From Pontiella agarivorans (GTDB taxonomy: Bacteria > Verrucomicrobiota > Kiritimatiellia > Kiritimatiellales > Pontiellaceae): a stretch of 64,000 bases of DNA. A program made the translations under genes and the position numbers. The notes below the pieces were generated by a model. The model saw only the letters and a program-made list of their open reading frames with translations, did no database searches and was not told the DNA's origin. Positions within the stretch are counted from its first letter, which is position 1; each line of letters starts with the position of its first letter. Below are positions 36,899 through 47,952 of the stretch, piece by piece. The stretch covers positions 124,001 through 188,000 of the forward strand of contig NZ_JARVCO010000002.1 in NCBI RefSeq assembly GCF_034531395.1. The letters are read 5' to 3'.

Positions 36899-37861
36899 AT
36901 GAATTATTATCCCTTGAAGTTTAAGCCGGTATACAAAGATTACCCGTGGGGCAACCGTCGGCTTCCGGCTTTGTTTGATCGTGACGAACCCGACGGGATT
37001 TATGCCGAATCGTGGGAGATTTCGACGCATCGCGACGGAGAGAGTGTCGTGGTGAACGGGGAGCTGGCGGGAAAGACGCTGTCCGAGGTGCTTGCCGTTT
37101 CCGGAAAAGATATTCTGGGGGACGGGGTCGAGGGCGACGATTTCCCCCTGCTGATCAAACTGATCGATGCGGCCAAACCGTTGAGCGTGCAGGTGCATCC
37201 CAACAACGGAAATGCCGAAGCGGTGCAGGGCGAACCCAAAACTGAAATGTGGTATTTCCTGAATGAGAAACCGTCGCAGATCTTCTGCGGACTGAAGCCG
37301 GGGACCACACGTGAAGATTTTGTCCAGGCCATTGAAAAGGAATCGTTCGATGAAATTCTTCGGGTGGTGCCGGCGGAAAAAGGCGGTGCGGCATTTGTTC
37401 CGGGCGGGCGTGTGCATGCGATTGATGCCGGATGTCTGATTCTCGAAATTCAGCAGAATTCAAATACAACCTATCGCGTGTATGACTGGGGGCGGGTTGG
37501 AAACGATGGGAACCCGCGCGAGCTGCATATTGAAAAAGCGCTGCAGGTTATTGATTTTGACGATGCCGCAAGTCCCGTGTGCGAGCCGAAGGTGACTGCT
37601 GCCGGAGTTCGGAAAATCTGTGCATCCGATTTTTTTCAGTTGGATGAACTTTCAGTTGCGGAGGAAATGGAACAGATCGCTGATGGATTAAGTTTCCATG
37701 CGCTGTTCTCGGCCGATGGCGGGTTTGATATTCACTATGGAGACGGGCAGGTTGAACCCGTTTCCAAGGGCGAATCTGTATTGGTTCCCGCCGCCATGGG
37801 GCCCTATATCCTGAAGGCTCGGGAAAAAATCGTGGTGCTTAAAACCACGGTCCCGGCATAA
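36899..37861 (+). CDS. manA: Mannose-6-phosphate isomerase, class I
   Basis: A 320-residue cytoplasmic, zinc-dependent enzyme interconverting mannose-6-phosphate and fructose-6-phosphate. The start YPLKFKPVYKDYPWGNRRL is typical of the short bacterial ManA/Pmi type. Zinc ligands are seen in VQVHPNN (Gln and His), KTEMWY (Glu) and GGRVHAI (His). QQNSNTTYRVYDWGR is the conserved catalytic stretch that includes the Arg. ATG 36899 has GAGG five bases upstream; a GTG at 36893 is less likely. It feeds mannose into glycolysis or, in reverse, supplies precursors for GDP-mannose and GDP-fucose. Its last codons overlap a terminator used by the convergent beta-galactosidase gene. Confidence 0.92.
   Translation: MNYYPLKFKPVYKDYPWGNRRLPALFDRDEPDGIYAESWEISTHRDGESVVVNGELAGKTLSEVLAVSGKDILGDGVEGDDFPLLIKLIDAAKPLSVQVHPNNGNAEAVQGEPKTEMWYFLNEKPSQIFCGLKPGTTREDFVQAIEKESFDEILRVVPAEKGGAAFVPGGRVHAIDAGCLILEIQQNSNTTYRVYDWGRVGNDGNPRELHIEKALQVIDFDDAASPVCEPKVTAAGVRKICASDFFQLDELSVAEEMEQIADGLSFHALFSADGGFDIHYGDGQVEPVSKGESVLVPAAMGPYILKAREKIVVLKTTVPA
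37824..37850 (-). terminator. Terminator for lacZ-type gene, inside manA 3' end
   Basis: Read on the minus strand: CCGTGGT, loop TTTAAGC, ACCACG, then ATTTTTT. It is 18 bases beyond the beta-galactosidase stop and lies within the last codons of manA. Confidence 0.6.
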
Positions 37862-37867
37862 TCGGGG

Positions 37868-41131
<3,264 letters not shown>

Positions 41132-41181
41132 TCAAGGGTATGCGGTACGTATGGTTCGTATTCTTTTTTGCGGTAGAATGT

Positions 41182-41970
41182 ATGGAAAATTTTCTGAAAG
41201 TTATATTGCTGGCGGTGATTCAAGGCGTTACGGAGTTTCTGCCGGTCAGCAGTTCGGGGCATCTGGTGCTGTCGAAATATTTCCTGGGGCTGGACGCGTC
41301 GGGCGGGGCTTCGCTGGAAATTGTTCTGCATGCGGGCACGCTGATTTCAATTCTTGCTTTTTACCGGAAGCATCTGGCTGAGGTAATTACGGGTGTATTA
41401 AAAGGACGGCGGGAGTCGATTCGTTTTGTATTGCTGATTCTGTTGGGCTGTATTCCGGCCATTATCGTCGGGTTTTCGCTGAAAGATCAGCTGGAAGCCG
41501 CGTTTGCGCATCCGGTTTACGTGTCCTGTGCACTGATCGCCACCGGTCTTTTTCTGATTGCCTCGCATTTTCCAAAGGCTGGAAATAAAAAGGTGGGCTG
41601 GATTTCCGGGTTGATCATCGGCATTGCTCAAGCCTGCGCCATGATGCCGGGAATCAGTCGTTCGGGTTCAACCATCGGGATGTCACGTTTTCTGGGTATT
41701 GAACCGAAAGAGGCTGCGGAATATTCATTTCTCATGTCGGCTCCGCTGCTCGCAGGGGTGAGCCTGCTTTACCTGCTTGACTGCTGTAAAGAGGGGAATT
41801 CTTCCGGAAGCAGCGTGGTTGAGCTGGTAGTCGGTTTTGCGGTTTCCGCTGTCGTTGGTTATTTCTCGCTTAAATGGCTGGTTTCACTGCTGCAGCGCGG
41901 CCGATTCTGGCGTTTCGGGATCTATTGCCTCAGCGTAGGTCTCATTACACTGGTGCTTTTTCTGGTCTGA
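41182..41970 (+). CDS. uppP: Undecaprenyl-diphosphatase (UppP/BacA)
   Basis: A 262-residue inner-membrane phosphatase that recycles the undecaprenyl carrier for peptidoglycan and other polymers; in some bacteria it gives bacitracin tolerance. About seven or eight hydrophobic helices are visible. The two family motifs are present: TEFLPVSSSGHLVL near the start and MPGISRSGSTIGMSRFLG in the middle. The start MENFLKVILLAV at 41182 fits the family, although the frame is open from 41140. It reads away from the beta-galactosidase and has its own promoter region. The stop is 67 bases before the FMN riboswitch. Confidence 0.93.
   Translation: MENFLKVILLAVIQGVTEFLPVSSSGHLVLSKYFLGLDASGGASLEIVLHAGTLISILAFYRKHLAEVITGVLKGRRESIRFVLLILLGCIPAIIVGFSLKDQLEAAFAHPVYVSCALIATGLFLIASHFPKAGNKKVGWISGLIIGIAQACAMMPGISRSGSTIGMSRFLGIEPKEAAEYSFLMSAPLLAGVSLLYLLDCCKEGNSSGSSVVELVVGFAVSAVVGYFSLKWLVSLLQRGRFWRFGIYCLSVGLITLVLFLV
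41570..41584. repeat. TTCCAR-N3-YTGGAA palindrome
   Basis: TTCCAAAGGCTGGAA inside uppP. Confidence 0.6.
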
Positions 41971-42001
41971 TAAATTCCAGATTAGGGATGTATCTTTACA
42001 C

Positions 42002-42031
42002 TTGCGCATTCGATAGGTTCGCATCTATAGT
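42002..42031 (+). promoter_or_regulatory. Sigma70-like promoter of the riboflavin operon
   Basis: TTGCGC at 42002-42007, an 18-base spacer, and TATAGT at 42026-42031. It ends six bases before the riboswitch, which fits a transcription start at about 42037. Confidence 0.5.
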
Positions 42032-42036
42032 GCTCC

Positions 42037-42158
42037 GATCTTCAGGGCAGGGTGAAATTCCCGACCGGCGGTGACAGTCCGCGAGTTTTCCAGAGTTTGG
42101 AAGACAGGAGGCAGTGAAATTCTGCCACCGACAGTATAGTCTGGATGAGAGAAGATGC
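42037..42158 (+). promoter_or_regulatory. FMN riboswitch (RFN element)
   Basis: P1 is ATCTTC (42038-42043) with GAAGAT (42151-42156). The conserved blocks AGGGCAGGGTGAAATTCCC, GACCGGCGGTGACAGTCCGC, GGCAGTGAAATTCTGCC, CCGACAGTATAGTCTGGATG and GAGAGAAG appear in order. It binds FMN and represses the riboflavin genes downstream. A variable stem contains the palindrome TTCCAGAGTTTGGAA (42088-42102). A terminator follows. Confidence 0.95.
42088..42102. repeat. TTCCAR-N3-YTGGAA palindrome inside the FMN riboswitch
   Basis: TTCCAGAGTTTGGAA forms the tip of a variable stem of the RFN element, between the GTCCGCGAG and AGGAGGCAGTG blocks. Confidence 0.7.
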
Positions 42159-42183
42159 ATGCGTAGCTGTGTCTATGCAAAAT

Positions 42184-42215
42184 CCCCTGAAGGTATATGG
42201 TCTTTAAGGGTTTTT
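42184..42215 (+). terminator. Riboswitch-linked terminator
   Basis: CCCCTGAAG and CTTTAAGGG form an imperfect stem followed by five T, between the riboswitch and ribBA. This is the usual arrangement for transcription attenuation by FMN. Confidence 0.6.
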
Positions 42216-42231
42216 GACAACAGGAGCAGTT

Positions 42232-43437
42232 ATGAATGAGAAAATATTCGATCCGATTGAGGATGTGATCGAAGCCTTCCAAAACGGTGAAATCATTGTG
42301 ATGACCGATGACGAGGATCGCGAAAATGAGGGCGATCTGATCTGCGCCGCTGAAAAAGTCACACCGGAAATCATCAATTTCATGGTAACCCACGCCCGCG
42401 GTCTGGTCTGTATTCCGATGGAGGAACAACAGCTTCGCAAATTGGGCCTTTCGCGTATGACGCCTGCCCATTCGTCCGATAAATATTATACGGCATTTAT
42501 GGATTCGGTTGATGTGCGCAACGGAACGACCACCGGCATCAGTGCTGCGGATCGGGCCCGTACGGTTCAGGCCCTTATCTCCGAAGACAGTCAGGCGCAG
42601 GATTTCATTAAACCGGGCCACCTGTTTCCGCTCAAAGCCGTTAAGGGCGGCGTGCTCGAACGGGCCGGCCATACGGAAGGTACGGTTGATCTTGCCCGGA
42701 TTTCAGGAATGAAACCGGCCGGTGTCATCTGCGAAATTCTTCGGGAAGACGGCGATATGATGCGCCTGCAGGAACTTCGTAAATTTGCAGATCAGCATGG
42801 GTTGAAAATGACGTCTGTCGCCGAGGTGACTAAATACCGCTATGTGCACGAAAAGTTGGTCAACATGGAGCGGGAGATCAATATGCCGACCGATGCCGGA
42901 CCGTTTCGCATGCGGCTCTACAGTTCGTACGTTGATCATAAGGATCATCTTGCATTGGTCTGCGGCGATGCTTCATCCGGAAAAGTTCCGCTCGTGCGTG
43001 TGCACAGCGAATGCCTGACCGGGGATGTGTTTCATTCCCAGCGGTGCGACTGTGGGCAGCAGCTGCATGCTGCCATGCATGCTGTTCAGGAGCATGGCTA
43101 CGGAGCGATTGTTTACATGCGGCAGGAAGGGCGCGGCATTGGACTGGCTAAAAAGCTGCATGCGTATGAGCTGCAGGAACAGGGCATGGATACCGTTGAA
43201 GCCAACGAACATCTCGGTTTTGATGCTGATCTGCGCGATTACGGAATCGGTGCGCAGATTCTGAATGATATGGGGATGAGCAGGATTAATCTGCTGACGA
43301 ATAATCCGGCTAAGATCATCGGTCTGGATAAATACGGCATAAAAGTGCAGGAGCGGGTTCCGCTGGTTCTGAAGCCGGGCAAGTTCAACGATTTCTACCT
43401 CGCGACTAAACGCGATAAAATGGGCCATCTGATTTAA
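42232..43437 (+). CDS. ribBA: Bifunctional 3,4-dihydroxy-2-butanone-4-phosphate synthase / GTP cyclohydrolase II
   Basis: A 401-residue cytoplasmic enzyme providing both precursors of riboflavin. The N-terminal RibB half has MTDDEDRENEGDLICAAE, with acidic metal-binding residues, and TEGTVDLARISG. The C-terminal RibA half has RVHSECLTGDVFHSQRCDCGQQL, whose three Cys bind zinc. It also has MRQEGRGIGL, with the catalytic region, and LLTNNPAKI. CAGGAG lies before ATG 42232; an upstream in-frame ATG at 42214 overlaps the terminator and is unlikely. It is the first gene of the FMN-controlled operon and is followed after nine bases by ribH. Confidence 0.96.
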   Translation: MNEKIFDPIEDVIEAFQNGEIIVMTDDEDRENEGDLICAAEKVTPEIINFMVTHARGLVCIPMEEQQLRKLGLSRMTPAHSSDKYYTAFMDSVDVRNGTTTGISAADRARTVQALISEDSQAQDFIKPGHLFPLKAVKGGVLERAGHTEGTVDLARISGMKPAGVICEILREDGDMMRLQELRKFADQHGLKMTSVAEVTKYRYVHEKLVNMEREINMPTDAGPFRMRLYSSYVDHKDHLALVCGDASSGKVPLVRVHSECLTGDVFHSQRCDCGQQLHAAMHAVQEHGYGAIVYMRQEGRGIGLAKKLHAYELQEQGMDTVEANEHLGFDADLRDYGIGAQILNDMGMSRINLLTNNPAKIIGLDKYGIKVQERVPLVLKPGKFNDFYLATKRDKMGHLI

Positions 43438-43446
43438 GGAAAGATT

Positions 43447-43959
43447 ATGGGAAAAGGTATTTCAAAAACAATTGAACCGATTGGCGGAATAGGTGCAAAT
43501 CAGATTCTCGGCCATCTTGATGCTGCCGGACTGCGCTTCGGTATTGTGGTGGCTCGCTTCAATGATGAACTGACCGATGAGCTGGCCCGTTCGGCGTATC
43601 AGTGTCTGGTGCAGAACGGGGCAAAGCCGGAGACCATTGATGTGGTTCGGGTTCCGGGTGCGTATGAAGTTCCGGTGATTGCGGAAAAGATGGCGGCGTC
43701 GAAACATTATGATGCGCTGATTGTACTCGGTGTTGTGGTTGAAGGTGAAACGCAGCATGCGCAGATGATTATTGATACGACCGGTCAGACGGTGCTCGAT
43801 ATTTCCTGTCGTTATCAGCTTCCGGTAATCAATGAAATTGTCGGTGTCCGGAACTGGGCACAGGCGGAGGCCCGCTGTCTCGGCGGCGAAAACACCCGCG
43901 GCTGGTATGCCGCCGAAGCGGCCGTTGAAACGGCGCGTGTAAACAGAAAGCTCGGATAG
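43447..43959 (+). CDS. ribH: 6,7-dimethyl-8-ribityllumazine synthase
   Basis: A 170-residue enzyme joining the two products of RibBA-RibD to form lumazine. Typical segments are FGIVVARFNDELTDELARSAY, VVRVPGAYEVPVIAEKMA, LGVVVEGETQHAQ (the catalytic His) and NEIVGVRNWAQAEARC. The N-terminal extension of about 25 residues before LRFGIVV is longer than in many homologues but not unusual. RibH assembles into capsids of pentamers. The gene is followed by nusB after five bases, a common ribH-nusB pairing. Confidence 0.95.
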   Translation: MGKGISKTIEPIGGIGANQILGHLDAAGLRFGIVVARFNDELTDELARSAYQCLVQNGAKPETIDVVRVPGAYEVPVIAEKMAASKHYDALIVLGVVVEGETQHAQMIIDTTGQTVLDISCRYQLPVINEIVGVRNWAQAEARCLGGENTRGWYAAEAAVETARVNRKLG

Positions 43960-43964
43960 CCGCC

Positions 43965-44423
43965 ATGCAGAAGAAAAAAGTAAACGGACGTCGGGAAACG
44001 CGCGAGTGGATTGTGCAGTTCCTTTTTCAGCTCGATTTTAATCCGGAACCCATCGATATCGCGTTGAAAGATTTCTGGGAAGAAAAAGATCCCGTTCCGC
44101 GTGAGAAAAACTATGCCGAAGAAATCATCAAAGGCGTGGTGCAGCACAAAGAAGAGCTGGATGAAAAACTGTCGCAGTATGCCAAACGCTGGAACTCCGA
44201 CCGCATGGGGGCTGTCGATCGGACGGTTATGCGCGTTGCTCTTTTTGAGATGCTTTACCGTGATGACGTTCCTCCGGTGGTTTCAATTAATGAAGCCGTG
44301 CATTTTGCCAAGGACTTCAGCAGTTTTCAGTCGGGCCGTTTCGTCAACGGGGTGCTTGACCGGATTCGGCAGGAAATCGACCGGCCGGCGCGCACAACCT
44401 ATAAACCGCGGGGTGATAAATAA
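43965..44423 (+). CDS. nusB: Transcription antitermination factor NusB
   Basis: A 152-residue all-helical RNA-binding protein that with NusE forms the antitermination complex on ribosomal RNA leaders. It begins KVNGRRETREWIVQFLFQLD, matching the R..ARE.A...LYQ.d pattern, and has KRWNSDRMGAVDRTVMRVALFEMLY, the hallmark I..VDR..LR.A..E..f. VVSINEAVHFAKDFSSFQSGRFVNGVLDRI completes the domain. The stop shares a base with the ftsY start (TAATG). Confidence 0.93.
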   Translation: MQKKKVNGRRETREWIVQFLFQLDFNPEPIDIALKDFWEEKDPVPREKNYAEEIIKGVVQHKEELDEKLSQYAKRWNSDRMGAVDRTVMRVALFEMLYRDDVPPVVSINEAVHFAKDFSSFQSGRFVNGVLDRIRQEIDRPARTTYKPRGDK

Positions 44424-45322
44424 TGGCAGGGTGGTTGCGTGCACTGAGAAAAACGCGCTCAATTATCGGCCGGGTATTCTCCTCGAAAACCAATCTCGAA
44501 GAGATGGCGGTTGAGGAAATTGAAGAAATTCTGCTGCGTTCCGATGTGCCGGCCCGCCTGACGATGAAGATCGTCGATGAACTGGAATTTCCGACCCGCA
44601 AGGCCTCACGTCGCGAACGGCTGACGGATATGTTGATTAAAGAGCTCGGCGAAACGCCGGACTTTCATTGGCCGTCCGATAAAAAACCGTACGTGCTGAT
44701 GCTGCTAGGAATCAATGGTTCGGGAAAAACCACGACGGCAGCAAAACTGGCAAAAAAGGCAATGAACGAAGGTCGCAAGCCCATGCTTTGCGGATCGGAT
44801 ACCTTTCGCGCGGCGGGATCGTCCCAGCTCAAACTGTGGAGCGAGAAAGTCGGGTGCGATTTTGTCGGCGGTGAAATGGGGCACGATGCGGCGGGCGTAG
44901 CGTTTAATGCCGTTGAAGCCGCCATCGAGAAAAACTGTGATGTCGTTATGGTGGATACCGCCGGTCGGATGCATACCAAAACCCCGCTGATGGATGAGCT
45001 GCCGAAAATGTGCCGCGCAATGAACAAGCGCCGCGCGGGCGCTCCGGATGAGGTCTGGATGGTGCTCGATGCCTCATTGGGCCAGAATGCGGTTATTCAG
45101 GCCAAACAGTTTAATGAGGTGGTTCCGCTGACCGGAATTGTTGTTACAAAACTGGATGGCTCCTCTAAAGCCGGATTTCTCTTTTCCGTGAAAAACGAAC
45201 TTCATGTGCCGATCTTGTTTGCCGGTCTCGGCGAAGGCGAAGACGACCTCGTGCCTTTCGATCCACAGGCCTTTGTTGATGCGCTCTTCGATGATGAAGG
45301 ATCCACAGAGTCCCCGGATTAG
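44423..45322 (+). CDS. ftsY: Signal recognition particle receptor FtsY
   Basis: A 299-residue GTPase that docks SRP-ribosome complexes at the membrane. The N-domain (about 1-75) leads to GINGSGKTTTAAKLA (G1), DTFRAAGSSQLKLW (G2), DTAGRMHTKTPLMDEL (G3) and TKLDGSSKAGFLFSV (G4/G5). The acidic A-domain found in E. coli FtsY is missing, as in many other phyla. G2 has AAGSSQ in place of the commoner AAAVEQ, and the last motif has KAG in place of KGG. These small changes keep the fold recognisable. It is translationally coupled to nusB. Confidence 0.93.
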   Translation: MAGWLRALRKTRSIIGRVFSSKTNLEEMAVEEIEEILLRSDVPARLTMKIVDELEFPTRKASRRERLTDMLIKELGETPDFHWPSDKKPYVLMLLGINGSGKTTTAAKLAKKAMNEGRKPMLCGSDTFRAAGSSQLKLWSEKVGCDFVGGEMGHDAAGVAFNAVEAAIEKNCDVVMVDTAGRMHTKTPLMDELPKMCRAMNKRRAGAPDEVWMVLDASLGQNAVIQAKQFNEVVPLTGIVVTKLDGSSKAGFLFSVKNELHVPILFAGLGEGEDDLVPFDPQAFVDALFDDEGSTESPD

Positions 45323-45333
45323 TAGGGTTATTT

Positions 45334-45563
45334 ATGAGTGATGATCAGACTCAGGCCATTATTGGCGCGGCGATGAAAGTTCATCGTGAACTTGGGTGTG
45401 GATTTCTTGAAAATGTATATCAGCACGCTCTGGCGGTTGAGTTGAGCAAACAGGGAATTTCCTTTGAGAAGGAAGTTGAGCTTCCTGTTTACTATTCGGG
45501 AGTAAAACTCGGTTGATTAACTTTGGCACCAAGAGCCTCCAATTTAAGCGATTTGTGAATTAA
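45334..45563 (+). pseudogene. Decayed GxxExxY-family gene with internal frameshifting deletion
   Basis: The 5' part encodes IIGAAMKVHRELGCGFLENVYQ and goes on to VELPVYYSGVKLG, the clear N-terminal half of a GxxExxY protein (normally about 120-130 residues). It stops at TGA 45514-45516 after 60 codons. Starting at 45513 in another frame, LINFGTKSLQFKRFVN ends at TAA 45561-45563, which is the usual C-terminus of the same family. The middle (roughly 50 residues, including the D-LLV...VELK core) is gone. The break lies at the repeated GxKLG motif, which suggests deletion by short-repeat recombination. The intact family function is unclear. It interrupts the ftsY-ribD spacing. Confidence 0.85.
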
Positions 45564-45584
45564 TCCCTATAATCAGAGAAATCA

Positions 45585-46595
45585 GTGGATAAAGACCAAA
45601 CATATATGATGCGGGCGATTGAGCTGGCGAAGCAGGGTGAAGGGTTGACCCGCCCGAATCCGCCGGTGGGTGCTGTGCTGGTACTGGACGATCAGATTAT
45701 TGCCGAGGGCTGGCATAAGAAAGCGGGATCGGATCATGCGGAGCGCGCCTGTCTGAAAAAACTGCCGCCGATGCCGGTAAATCTTAAGGATGCAACGCTC
45801 TATGTGACACTGGAGCCCTGTTCGACCCATGGGAAAACGCCGCCCTGCACAGATATTATTCTGGAAAAAGGGGTCGGCCGCGTGGTGGTTTCGGTGGTGG
45901 ATCTGAATCCGGCGCATGCGGGCCGCGGCCTGACCATCCTTGAAGACGCAGGTGTTGAAGTGCGTTCGGGGGTCTGCGAAGAGGCCGGGCGCGAGCTGAT
46001 TGCTCCGTTTGAAAAAAGGATTACCACCGGGCTGCCCTTTGTGACCCTTAAGCTGGCGTCGACCCTCGATGGAAAAATCGCGGATTGCAACGGCGATTCA
46101 AAATGGATCACCGGTCCCGAAGCGCGCGAGCGGGTGCAGGACATGCGCCGGCGTGCGGATGCGATTATGGTCGGTGCGGCCACGGTCCGTGCGGATGATC
46201 CGTCACTCCTGCCAAGGCCTTCCGGGGGGCGGAAACCGTGGCGGGTGATTGTCGGAACCCATATTCCGGAAGGTTCCAGGGTCCGGACCGATGAATTTGC
46301 GAATCAGACGCTGGTGCGCAGTGGTGATTTAAGAATAATTTTAAAGGAACTCGCAGAAAAGCAAGGTGTGATGCATGTCTTCTGTGAAGGGGGCGGTAAA
46401 CTGGCGGCGGGACTGATTGGAGCAGGGCTTGTGGATGAATTGGCCTTGTTTATGGCTCCGAAACTGCTGGGTTCTGACGGGCTTCCAAACTTTGGAAAAA
46501 ACGGTGCCCTGATGGCGGAGATGACGAATTTGAGGTTCCAGTCTTTGGAACGAGTGGGGAAAGACATACTGATTAAAGCGATACCGGAGGATTGA
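45585..46595 (+). CDS. ribD: Bifunctional diaminohydroxyphosphoribosylaminopyrimidine deaminase / 5-amino-6-(5-phosphoribosylamino)uracil reductase
   Basis: A 336-residue cytoplasmic enzyme for the second and third steps from GTP to riboflavin. The deaminase half has RPNPPVGAVLV, SDHAERACL (zinc His and catalytic Glu) and PCSTHGKTPPC with the zinc Cys pair. The reductase half has LKLASTLDGKIA, SKWITGPEARERV, MVGAATVRADDPSL and FCEGGGKLAAGL. The start is GTG 45585; ATG 45606 would cut the first helix, so GTG is preferred. It contains two TTCCA palindromes in its last third. The next gene starts two bases after its stop. Confidence 0.95.
   Translation: MDKDQTYMMRAIELAKQGEGLTRPNPPVGAVLVLDDQIIAEGWHKKAGSDHAERACLKKLPPMPVNLKDATLYVTLEPCSTHGKTPPCTDIILEKGVGRVVVSVVDLNPAHAGRGLTILEDAGVEVRSGVCEEAGRELIAPFEKRITTGLPFVTLKLASTLDGKIADCNGDSKWITGPEARERVQDMRRRADAIMVGAATVRADDPSLLPRPSGGRKPWRVIVGTHIPEGSRVRTDEFANQTLVRSGDLRIILKELAEKQGVMHVFCEGGGKLAAGLIGAGLVDELALFMAPKLLGSDGLPNFGKNGALMAEMTNLRFQSLERVGKDILIKAIPED
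46483..46497. repeat. TTCCAR-N3-YTGGAA palindrome
   Basis: TTCCAAACTTTGGAA inside ribD, 53 bases before the next copy. Confidence 0.65.
46536..46550. repeat. TTCCAR-N3-YTGGAA palindrome
   Basis: TTCCAGTCTTTGGAA near the 3' end of ribD. Confidence 0.65.
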
Positions 46596-46597
46596 TT

Positions 46598-47227
46598 ATG
46601 TTTACAGGAATTGTACAGCGGCTTGGAAATATCGTGGATATTCAAATGGAGGGCACGGCGGGACGGATCACGATGGTGCCGAACCGTCCGTTTGATAAAG
46701 CGGTGAATCTGGGCGACAGCATTGCGGTGAACGGTACCTGCCTGACTGTGGCCGACATGGATGGCGATAAGCTGATGTTTGATGTACTGGGGGAAACGTT
46801 TGATAAAACCAATCTGGGTGAAAAAACGCCGGGCGATGTGGTGAATCTGGAGCAGGCGCTGGCGCTGGGCGATACATTGGGCGGTCACATTGTTACAGGA
46901 CATGTGGACAACACCGGCACGGTGGCGAAGGTGGAGGAAGTGGGCCGCGACAAAAAGTTCACGATCGAATGCTCCAGAGACATGCTGATGCTGATGGTTT
47001 ACAAAGGTTCGATCGCTATTGACGGTATTTCGCTTACGGTGGCGGAGTTGACCGACAGTGGATTTGTTGTTCATATTATTCCGCACACGCTGCAGGAAAC
47101 GGATATGTCGGCGTTCAGCGTCGGTACCAAGGTAAATTTGGAAGCGGATATTCTGGGCAAGCACGTGCAGCGTATTCTGGAATTCGGCGGCGGACAGGAT
47201 TACCGCCTTAACCTTAACGGTGAATAA
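46598..47227 (+). CDS. ribE: Riboflavin synthase, alpha chain
   Basis: A 209-residue enzyme that converts two lumazine molecules into riboflavin and a pyrimidine. The first lumazine-binding repeat starts MFTGIVQRLG and carries GDSIAVNGTCLTV. The second has GGHIVTGHVDNTG and GSIAIDGISLTV. CGGAGG lies eight bases upstream of ATG 46598; the in-frame ATG at 46592 overlaps ribD. The tail is extended slightly (GGGQDYRLNLNGE). Its TAA overlaps the next start, so the operon continues. Confidence 0.95.
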   Translation: MFTGIVQRLGNIVDIQMEGTAGRITMVPNRPFDKAVNLGDSIAVNGTCLTVADMDGDKLMFDVLGETFDKTNLGEKTPGDVVNLEQALALGDTLGGHIVTGHVDNTGTVAKVEEVGRDKKFTIECSRDMLMLMVYKGSIAIDGISLTVAELTDSGFVVHIIPHTLQETDMSAFSVGTKVNLEADILGKHVQRILEFGGGQDYRLNLNGE

Positions 47228-47952
47228 TGCATTTCTTTAAAGTCAGTCTGATTGTTCTGTTTCTGCTCGGCGGGTTTGCGGTGCAGGCCCAAAAGATTTT
47301 TCTGGTGATTGATGATGCCGGATTGGCGCTGCATGAGACGCAGCAGTTTCTGGATATTCCGGTTTCGATGACCATCGCGGTGCTGCCGCACCAGAAGCAG
47401 ACGAAGCAGGTCTGTATTGCAATCGGCCGGGACCGGAATAAAGAGATTATTCTGCATCAGCCGATGGAGGCCTATAACGATAAAAAAAATCCGGGAGTCG
47501 GTGCGATTATGAACACCACGCCGCCATCCGAAGTTCGGAAAATTCTGGATCAGAATTTCCGTTCCGTACGCGGAGCGGTCGGTATGAACAATCATATGGG
47601 TTCCCGGGTGACGGAAAATCCGGAGCTGATTCGTGAAATGCTGCGTTTCTGCAAAGCACACGACATGTTTTTTCTCGACAGTAAAACCGCCTATAATTCG
47701 CAGGTACCGCGCATTGCGAAAGAAAACGGTATGCACGTGGAAGAGCGACATGTTTTTCTGGATATTAATCATGACCGGGCCTACATCCGGCGCATGTGGG
47801 GCAGTGCGGTTAATAAAGCCAAAGAAAATGGTTACGTCATTGTAATTGCCCACGTGTGGAGTAAAGAGAGCGCGGCGGCAATCCGCGACAGTTATGAGGG
47901 GCTGCTGAACCAGGGCTATACTTTTCATAAGCTTTCGGAGCTTTACAAATGA
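47227..47952 (+). CDS. Secreted divergent polysaccharide deacetylase family protein (YibQ-like)
   Basis: A 241-residue protein with an N-terminal signal peptide ending before QKIFLVIDDAG. The pattern KIFLVIDDAGLALHETQQFLDIP, ILHQPMEAY, GAVGMNNHMGSRVT and FFLDSKTAYNSQVPRIAKENG is typical of the PF04748 divergent deacetylases (YibQ). These keep the NodB-like barrel. Family members sit near cell-wall hydrolases and may act in envelope polymer turnover, but activity is not well established. It overlaps ribE by one base and the next gene by four, so it is cotranscribed with the riboflavin genes. Confidence 0.88.
   Translation: MHFFKVSLIVLFLLGGFAVQAQKIFLVIDDAGLALHETQQFLDIPVSMTIAVLPHQKQTKQVCIAIGRDRNKEIILHQPMEAYNDKKNPGVGAIMNTTPPSEVRKILDQNFRSVRGAVGMNNHMGSRVTENPELIREMLRFCKAHDMFFLDSKTAYNSQVPRIAKENGMHVEERHVFLDINHDRAYIRRMWGSAVNKAKENGYVIVIAHVWSKESAAAIRDSYEGLLNQGYTFHKLSELYK

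Noticed and set aside
42241-42260. TTCCA half-site near the ribBA start
   Set aside because: The second arm TGGAA is absent at the right distance; counted as chance.
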